DNA of 64,000 nt from Siphonodentalium dalli (taxonomy: Eukaryota > Mollusca > Scaphopoda > Gadilida > Siphonodentaliidae). The notes under the pieces were generated by a model that saw only the letters and a list, made by a program, of their open reading frames with translations, was not told where the DNA came from and made no database searches. Every line of letters starts with the position of its first letter. Position 1 is the stretch's first letter. The translations under genes and the position numbers were made by a program. This document shows, in pieces, positions 56,439 to 64,000 of the stretch. The stretch is taken from NCBI GenBank assembly GCA_032622095.1, contig CP136066.1:59552609-59616608 (forward strand), given 5' to 3'.

Positions 56439-56960
56439 ACCAAGCGATATGGTGGTTTCGCTCTTTAACAATTACAGTTAATATTGGATTTGGTGACAGG
56501 TGAAAAGAAAACAGATTGCCAAAAAAACTAAACTATGAACATTTTGTCAGCAAATTTCAGCCCAAACATGTGTAGTCATGTTTAGAACTACATGTATGAT
56601 GAACTATATGCACCGAATAGTTTGAGCGTGGTTTTCAAAAGATACCAACTTCCTGTTTCGAAACAGAGCATGTGCTTAATTTTTCCCAAAGTTTCACAGG
56701 GATAAATATTCACAAATTAATTTAATTAAATAACACTCCCGTATGGAGCCTCACATGGGCCCAAGCAGACGAGAGTCACCGGCGCATTGTTATCTCTGTC
56801 TGGGGTTCCATAAAGGGTTAAATATGCATGCTTCTTCTGGTTTAATGTAGATTGTTGAGCTGTTGTGCATATTGAATTGAGGCATTCAATTCTTATCTCA
56901 GCATAACTGACTGTTTACCATTTAGTTCTTGTCGCATAATTATATTTACCACATCCAGTG
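56439..56960. other. Non-coding spacer
   Basis: 56735-56822 has a degenerate piece related to the centre of family B ('gtctggggttccataaaggg' + 'ttaa'). Otherwise nothing recognised. Confidence 0.45.
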
Positions 56961-57095
56961 GACACATTCCAGTCGAGTAGCTAGTTAATTGTCCACCAGG
57001 TGGGGCTGCGTCGTCATTAACATTACGCACAAGAGGATTATAATTATCAGATTACCGTTGACATTCTCGAACGATCCTCTCTTCAAACCTCAAAT
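56961..57095 (+). pseudogene. Decayed partial copy of exon 11 (F3 helix to stop)
   Basis: Words shared with exon 11: 'cattccagtcgagtagctag' + 'ttaattgtccaccagg', 'tggggctgcg', 'gaggattataattatcag', 'caaacctcaaattaag'. A deletion removes most of F4 and in-frame stops are present. It lies about 1.3 kb downstream of the parent exon. Confidence 0.8.
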
Positions 57096-57177
57096 TAAGC
57101 CAAGCAATGAAACCTGTAACTAGTGTGTCTGTCATTTGCAGAATGAGGTCCACATAGGGTGAATTTAGTTAAAGGGG

Positions 57178-57748
57178 TACTGTACGCCATTTTCAATAAA
57201 TTCCCGGTGATAACGACGATCTATTATCAATAATATACAGAAAACTAAGTAATTTGAGTCGAAGATGTATTCTTTAAACGTTCAGGTTAATAGGTTATCT
57301 TAAAATCCAAGTAAATAATTTGATATAAATTTAATTTATGGCTGGAGCCATAAATTAAATTAAGAATTTCCATGTACAAGACGTAATCAAAATGATTCAC
57401 AGATAGTGGATGGATGGGGCAACGCGTGGCACACATGATCGTGTAAAACATTATGTTGGTATACAGGGCGTAAACTCAAGCCACACACTGACTAGTGACT
57501 ATCCAATGACTTAAATTAGTATGTGAGACTAGTATGCATATAATATAACAGTTATTTGATACATTTGCTTGAAAACTGTCCAAAAATTACCCGACAATGA
57601 CAATTGGTATTTTCGCATTTTTCGGCTAATCTGCCATCCGTAACAATACTTCGTACATACTTTCAAATAATGGAAATCTGGTTACCTTATTCTACGACTC
57701 AGAAACTATCGAAATCAACAACAACATTTGAGTACAGTATCCCTTTAA
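57178..57748. mobile_element. MITE family E, nested copy
   Basis: 'ttaaaggggtactgtacgcc' to 'gagtacagtatccctttaa', TTAA edges. The right half matches 40.44-40.61 kb. Confidence 0.8.
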
Positions 57749-57984
57749 CCATTTGAGTGCCAGGTTGATTTTTGTATCAACCCATATACCCTGTGCCAAT
57801 GCATTCTCTTATATATGCGAGTCGACCATAGGTCGCCTCGCATATATAAGAGAATGCATTGGCCTAACAATTTATTTATTTCCACAATTTTTTACAATTT
57901 GAATATATTTTATTATATTCTTTAACAGACTTATTGTGAAGGTTTAGGGCCGATTAGATCGGCCCCTGGCACTCAAAGGGTTAA
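57745..57984. mobile_element. MITE family A variant, abutting
   Basis: Ends 'ttaaccatttgagtgccag' and 'ctggcactcaaagggttaa'. One 'aatgcattctcttatatatg' palindrome. It shares its left TTAA with the family E element. Confidence 0.8.
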
Positions 57985-58213
57985 GGTGGGTTAGCGTCAC
58001 CAAATTCACCTTCTGGAAGAAGAGGCTAAATATAATAATGACCACGGTCTCTATCTATGGCACACACATGCTCCTCGTTCTCGTGACATGCATTCTGAAA
58101 TGAAAGCAGAATTCTGGAGCGGTTTATTGGAATTTTTAAAAGAGTGTTAGAACTTACACACAAAAAGCCGATTTTATTTAATGCCAAAAGTAGAATTTCG
58201 ACATTGTTTTAAA

Positions 58214-58660
58214 TTAAAGGTACTCAATCCGATCATGTCGCTCCTAAATTGCTATTTCTTTGGCTTCGGGGGTAAAAAATATTTTATTCGAGTCGAGGAA
58301 CATACCCATCAACGCTCAGAGTGATCATATATCGAATTTTGAAGTGTGTTATTTCTATTGTGTGTGGCCCAGACACACGCCGTCAAAAGGATGGTCTCTG
58401 TCAAAATTGCGGATGAAGATGGATAACTCTAAAATAAAGTGGTTATTATTACCACTTGATTTTAGAGTTATCCATCTGCATCCGTAATTTGTCCGATTGA
58501 CATTTATTAGTACAAATCTCGAGAAATAACAAACAAAATCGATATCTAATCACTCTGAGCTTTGAAGGGTGGGTTATTGACTCGAATCAAATATTTTTTT
58601 ACCCCCCGAAGCCAACGAAATAGTAATTTAGGAGCGTATGATCGGATTGAGTACCTTTAA
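58214..58660. mobile_element. MITE family F, copy 3
   Basis: 'ttaaaggtactcaatccgat' to 'atcggattgagtacctttaa'. It has a strong internal hairpin ('ggataactctaaaataaagt' / 'acttgattttagagttatcc'). Confidence 0.85.
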
Positions 58661-58724
58661 CCTCCAATGAGTTGAACAAATGCCAAAATGGTTAGATAGG
58701 ATCATCATCAGTTTTAGTTTTCTG

Positions 58725-59169
58725 ACAGTTGTAAGTCGGGGTTTTATACCCTGTGCCAATGCATTCTCTTATATATGCGAGTCGACCATAGGTCGCCTCG
58801 CATATATAAGAGAATGCATTGGCCTAACAATTTTTTATCATTTTTTTTAAAATAAATGTTTCTTACAATTTTTAGGACATAAAATAAAAAACATCCATTA
58901 CCCTGCAGGGAGCCCCACACACACATAGAAGTATATATAAGAGTGTCGTCTGCTCATGTTTGTCTGGGGCTCTGTATGGGTGAAATTATAAAATTGTTAA
59001 AGAATACAAGAAAACATTATTAAAATTGTAACAAATTGTTAGGCCAATGCATTCTCTTATATATGCGAGGCGACCTATGGTCGACTCGCATATATAAGAG
59101 AATGCATTGGCACAGGGTAAAAAAAATCACGACTTACGACTGGATTTGATATGGCGGGTCACATATATT
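58725..59169. mobile_element. MITE family B, copy 3
   Basis: The right end 'gatatggcgggtcacatata' is intact. The left end is truncated at 'gtaagtcggggttttatacc'. The internal order is inverted relative to copies 1, 2 and 4. Confidence 0.8.
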
Positions 59170-59301
59170 AAGCGTGTATGACGTTACGTTTCGGCTCGTT
59201 TGATTAATTTTATGGTGTAAGTTATATCAGGACCAGGAACCTACGTCAATAATGTAATCTCTAAATCGTCGCTTCAACCGTTCGGATAGACGCTATCTGG
59301 A

Positions 59302-59618
59302 GGTTGGCGATTATCGCAATACGATAGGGGAACACCGTGTGCGTAACGTAACTATCACACATATAACGTACTCTGATAACAACTAATCGCCAATTTCATG
59401 CTTAAGAAATATTAAACATAGCATCTTCGGCTTGTTTTATTTTATTTTTATGAAAAGGAATAATAAATGGGGTGATAAATGTATATATAACGACAAATAG
59501 AATCAAATTCGCCATTTTCCCGTGAAAACTAGGACAGGCAAGCTAGGTACAAAAATTGGTGATATCTGAGTACGAACGTCGTAGTGTTCCCCTATCGTAT
59601 TGCGATAATCGCCAACCC
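59302..59618. mobile_element. Inverted-repeat element with 33-bp termini
   Basis: Termini 'gttggcgattatcgcaatac' + 'gataggggaacac' and the exact inverse 'gtgttcccctatcgtattgc' + 'gataatcgccaac'. Non-coding interior. Only one copy in the window. Confidence 0.8.
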
Positions 59619-59656
59619 TAACTGGAACACATGTGATGGATGAGCTAGATATTCAT

Positions 59657-59975
59657 GAGGTCCCCAGAGGGTGAATTTAGTGATACTATCCCGAACAGCG
59701 GGCTAGCATCACCAAATTCACCCTCTGGGGACCTCATTTTGCTTAGGCCTCATCTTCTGGGAAGTATATATAGTATCAAATTAACATTGTTTTTAGTTAC
59801 GTTTTCCCTTCTAGGAAGTTTCTATATCCCCCTAATTTGCAGAAGATAAAATGCATAATCGAGGTGCCCAATGGGTGAACATCACCAACTTCAACTGGGG
59901 AACTTCAATCTTATCCTAGGATTACCATAGCAGTTGAGGGCCTAAGCAGAATGAGGTCCACAGAGGGTGAATTTA
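59657..59975. mobile_element. MITE family D, full form, 3' hairpin interrupted
   Basis: 'tgaggtccccagagggtgaa' hairpin on the left. Interior as in the 42.3 kb copy but inverted. The right hairpin is cut after 'cacagagggtgaattta'. Confidence 0.75.
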
Positions 59976-60025
59976 ACTCATATTTTAACTATTAAAAAAT
60001 ATTTTAATAATTAAAATATGAGTTT

Positions 60026-60397
60026 TTAAAGGTACTCAATCCGATTAGACGCTCCTAAATTACTATTTCTTTGGCTTTGGGGTAAAAAATATTTGATTCG
60101 ATTCGATTCGAGGAACCCACCCATCAAAGCTCAGAGTGATCAGATATCGATTTTTGAAGTTTGTTAATTTTTGGAGATGTGGAGACCAGAACCACGTGCT
60201 CAAACGGACAAATTGCGGTTGTAAGATGGATAACTCGAAAATCAAGTGGTTACTATTAACAATAATAACCCACTTGATTTTAGAGTTATCCATCTTACAC
60301 CCGCAGTGGGTTCCTCGACTCGAATCAAATATTTATTACCCCCCGAAGCCAAAGAAATAGTAATTTAGGGGTGCTTAATCGGATTGAGTACCTTTAA
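60026..60397. mobile_element. MITE family F, copy 4
   Basis: 'ttaaaggtactcaatccgat' to 'atcggattgagtacctttaa'. Internally deleted relative to copy 3. Confidence 0.85.
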
Positions 60398-60463
60398 CAA
60401 TTATTGATGTTTAAATGTGCATTGTGAAATTCCAGTGTACCAGTTTATCCCGCAAGACAAACG

Positions 60464-60938
60464 TATATATGTGACCCGCCATATCAAATCCAGTCGGAAG
60501 TCGGGATTTTTTTTACCCTGTGCCAATGAATTCTCTTATATATGCGAGTCGACCATAGGTCGCCTCGCATATACAAGATAATGCATTGGCCTAACAATTT
60601 TTTACAATTTTAATAATTTTTTCTTGTATTCTTTAACAATTTTATAATTTCACCCATACAGAGCCCCAGACAAACATGAGCAGACGACACTCTTCTATGT
60701 GCTTATATATATGTGTGGGGCTCCCTGCAGGGTAATGGATGTTTTTTTATTTTATGTCCTAAAAATTGTAAGAAACATTTATTTTAAAAACATGATAAAA
60801 AATTGTTAAGCCAATGCATTCTCTTATATATGCGAGGCGACCTATGGTCGACTCGAATATATAAGAGAATGCATTGTCACAGGGTAAAAAAAATCCCGAC
60901 TTCCGACTGGATTTGATATGGCAGGTCACAAATATATA
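60464..60938. mobile_element. MITE family B, copy 4
   Basis: 'tatatgtgacccgccatatc' to 'gatatggcaggtcacaaata', with two family A palindromes. Confidence 0.9.
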
Positions 60939-62248
60939 ATCAAAACCGCTTTGTGTTAGAGACTTAATTGATTACGTAGGTACCTAGCCCTGTGTGTATA
61001 TATCTATATATAATGGTACGTTGTTATGCGTCAGACAATTGATGGATTGAGATCGACTGATACCTTTAGATGATCTTAGACACTCTGCTGTTATTACATT
61101 GTTATCCCCTAAATACATATATACAGCACTCTGTCTGCTATCTGAAATCATGACTGTCTGCGAGATAAATAAATGAAACATATTTCATTGCATATTATAG
61201 TTTTGTTGTAGCCATTTGCAGAACTATTTTTATCGTGTGAAGGACCAACACAACATGAAACAACTTATATATTTTTCAACCACGTTTTCAATAATCTGGC
61301 AAACTCAATACTGATTAATCTTTTCAGACATTATGTTGTTTTATTGTGATTTTTCCTCCAAAAACCGCTTCTGAAAATGGCTGCCAAAAAAACAATGAAA
61401 AATATTCGATTTATTTTCACATGATTTCAGATAGTAGACCATGTTGACCCTGGTTGGAGTTCTAAGCTAGATCACGCAGTGCGTGTTTTGCAAATATCAG
61501 GTAAACTCTCAAATGACTGCCTCTAAAAATCTTGTTTGAACTTTAAATCATGTTAATTTTTTTTTTTTACATAATTAGAACATATATCTCACACGGTGAG
61601 GGTAAACATGATTGTGTTGTTATAGAAACTATAACATACATTGGTTATAAAGTATAATGATTATTTTATCCTGAAAATTATAGTTTGAAATTGAGATTTT
61701 TCGAAAAATCTTGAATGGTGCCATTGGTGCGCCTTCTTAAGGTCATGAAGTTACTGAAAAACCGAAATATTTGAAGACAAATTCTACAGCGCGTAACGCG
61801 TTATAATAAATTTGTCTTAATACTTTTGCGTTAGTAACAACGTTACCAGAACCATTTGACCAGACCTGTTCCAGAGAAACACAACGCAGTCTTAAGCATA
61901 ATGAGATTTCCTATTGCATTTTATGATTTATAATAATAATATATAGTATACTAATGATGGTGCATTTGTAAGTATGTTATTTTAAAATGTTTCTGTATAT
62001 ATGTTGTATTTTTGGTAAAGATTTTATACGGAATTTATCTCTGCTCTAAGTTTATATATAATAAATTTTTAACAACTAATGTGTAACGTCGCGCATTTCA
62101 TCACATCCCAATAGTTTATCCGAACACCGCTAAAATGACAACTTTAGATAAGGATTAACTGTCACGTGGACTGTTTTTATGGAGATGTAACCGTGCGGTA
62201 AGTGGACATAACTTGTGTAAAACCCGAAGGGTTTTACATACATAGATA
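60939..62248. other. Non-coding spacer
   Basis: AT-rich, no finger motif, exon or repeat identified. Confidence 0.45.
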
Positions 62249-62408
62249 GAACCGCATTAGTGTCTGGATTTTGACGAAATTATCGCACGAGATTTGTTGG
62301 CGGAGCGATACCTCGAGTGCGGGACGCAGTCCCGCACGAGAGGTATCGCGTTCCGCCAACAAATCGAGTGCGATAATTTCGTCAAAATCCAGACACTAAT
62401 GCGGTTCT
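62249..62408. repeat. Long GC-rich hairpin
   Basis: Arms of about 75 bp: 'agaaccgcattagtgtctgg' ... 'acctcgagtgcgggac' and the inverse 'gtcccgcacgagaggtatc' ... 'ccagacactaatgcggttct', with a six-base loop. A few bulges. No similarity to the other MITEs here and no obvious target duplication. Confidence 0.85.
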
Positions 62409-63229
62409 ATTTTTATTACATATCATTGTATCATAGTAAGTTGAATCACAATCGTACATCTCCGGTACAGAAAATGTGAATTTAATTCAGTTTTAACGGC
62501 ATCTTAGGGTTAACGCAACAACCAGACAGGGAGCCCGTCTATCCGCGAGCGACCTCGACCCATCTTTAATCATGGCGTTTGAAATTAAATTCTGTGCCTC
62601 GATCGACAAATACATTCTTAAAATGAAACTACTTGAATGAATGAATCATCTCATCGATTGATAGATTATTGTTTCTTTATTGTCGTGATTGGATTCAGGT
62701 TATGCATTGAAGTGGAAAATCTGTTCATTCATGGATTTAGTGCTAAATGCCCAATTTAAGCAATTTCGATTTTCGGAATGCGGAAGTAATTTTTTCGAAA
62801 TTGTTTGTGAAAAACAAAAAATATTGTCTGAGACTGAATTAGGATTTATATCGCAACAAAAAGATGATTCATAGACCAATATGAACATCGCTGCGATGTG
62901 TTTGGGTAAGTTTACCGCAAATTTAAATTGTTGACCACTTGTTACACTTATTTAACAGGTCGGTTACACATAGAAAATATTACCTTCAAATCTGACTGAT
63001 TTATGGTTCTTAAATTGATTTCAGCTTACAATTATTTATTATTTTTGTAATTTTTGTGCGCATTGAAGTTATTTGAACTCGTTATATGATATCGCCTTGT
63101 AATTTTTGTAACGTAATAACACAACGGCTTGCATAATTCAAATGTATGTTTTATGGTGTATGGCAATTATGCCAAAGGGGATGTCAGGAATGATAACTTA
63201 TTGGGTCACAGTTAGGGTGTTTTTAGCTC
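62409..63229. other. Non-coding spacer
   Basis: An open frame from 62697 to 62874, preceded by an acceptor-like 'gattggattcag', encodes an AT-rich peptide without a domain. Not called as an exon. Confidence 0.45.
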
Positions 63230-63875
63230 TCCGGTGGAGCTATAGTCATCACTCCTCGTCCGTCCGTCAAGAATCGTCTTCTTCTCCAGAACTATATAAC
63301 TGAATGGGTTCATATTTGGTGTGGTTCATCCCTAGGTGACTCACATTCAGATTTGTTCAAATGAGGTCACCAGGTCGATTAGTTGCCAAACCAGGGCCAT
63401 AACTCTATTCATCCATAGTAATTCTTAGAACGACTTCTTTTCCAGAACTATAAGGCCGAATGGGTTCATATTTGGTGTGGATGTTCCCTAGGTGACTTAC
63501 ATTCAGATTTGTTCAAATGAGGTCACCCGGTCGATTAGTTGCCAAACCAGGGCCATAACTCTATTCCTCCATAGTAATTATTAGAACGACTTCTTTTCCA
63601 GAACTATAAGGCCGATTGGGTTCATATTTGGTGTGGATGTTCCCCAGGTGACTCACATTCAGATTTGTTAAAATGAGATCACCAAGTCAAATAGTTGCGA
63701 AGCCAGGGCCATAACTCTTGCTTTCCATAGTAACTCGTAAAACAGCTTCTTATCAAATACCATCAGGCCGAATGGGTTCATATTTGATATGAAGGGTCCA
63801 TGTGTGACTGGGGTTCAGATTTGTTCAAATGAGGTCGCTGGGTCAAATGAGGGCGGTGCCAGGGACACAACTAAA
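63230..63875. repeat. Dispersed repeat in four tandem units, about 155 bp each
   Basis: The unit includes 'cttcttttccagaactataa' + 'ggccgaatgggttcatattt' + 'ggtgtgg' and 'cagatttgttcaaatgaggt' + 'cacc', with 'ccagggccataactct'. I recall this style of repeat from mollusc and other marine invertebrate genomes; not checked. Confidence 0.8.
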
Positions 63876-64000
63876 AAAAATATATATATAGATTGAACTA
63901 CTTGCTCAATTTAACCAAAAAAACAATGAAAATCCTTCTTTACTTTAAATAGTAAAAAAATTCAACTGTTTTTTTTCAATGTGAAAAAACTATCATGATT

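Larger units (their letters stand above)
57129..58012. mobile_element. MITE family D split by nested MITEs
   Basis: The left part 'catttgcagaatgaggtcca' + 'catagggtgaattta' and the right part 'gttagcgtcaccaaattcac' + 'cttctgg' are the two halves of one family D hairpin. They are separated by 0.8 kb that contains two other MITEs placed end to end. Confidence 0.75.

Noticed and set aside
62697-62874. Possible exon after 'gattggattcag'
   Set aside because: Open in a frame offset from phase 0, AT-rich, no finger or other domain, overlapping frame on the other strand equally open.

Overview
The window is eukaryotic: AT-rich, intron-dominated, with spliced coding segments and dense short non-autonomous transposons, minisatellites and one tRNA-derived SINE. 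SINE tails ending in a 'gcgacaataaaccccaaatcaatcaa'-like stretch and the diverged repeat at 63.2-63.9 kb ('gaatgggttcatatttggtgtgg') point to a mollusc or another lophotrochozoan. This is inference from repeat style; no taxonomic search was possible. || Coding content is one theme. Eleven plus-strand exons (about 1.4, 5.4, 11.6, 15.3, 19.6, 20.9, 26.2, 31.0, 38.4, 41.6 and 55.2 kb) each start at a 3' splice acceptor, are read from the first base after AG (phase 0), lack a credible start codon of their own, encode a compact block of three C2H2 zinc fingers (four in the last) and end in a stop codon. They look like mutually exclusive alternative last exons of one transcription-factor gene, the architecture known from arthropod lola and mod(mdg4). 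The shared 5' exons (promoter, start codon, any BTB or other interaction domain) are not here and would lie to the left. A 99-nt phase 0-0 internal exon at 54269-54367 probably belongs only to the last isoform. || Layout: 0-21 kb holds exons 1-6 with minisatellites between them, including an acceptor-bearing repeat array before exon 5. 21-42 kb holds exons 7-10 with many miniature inverted-repeat elements (MITEs). 42-54 kb has no recognisable exon and is MITE-rich. 54-57 kb holds the internal exon, long TC/TA tracts, exon 11 and its decayed copy. 57-64 kb is repeats only. || Five exons (4, 5, 7, 9, 11) are followed downstream by decayed partial copies of their own 3' ends. Exons 1, 5 and 9 have duplicated sequence at or just upstream of their acceptors. 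The locus therefore appears to gain and lose cassettes by local tandem duplication while the reading phase stays fixed. Exon pairs 1/2, 5/6 and 9/10 look like the most recent sister duplicates.
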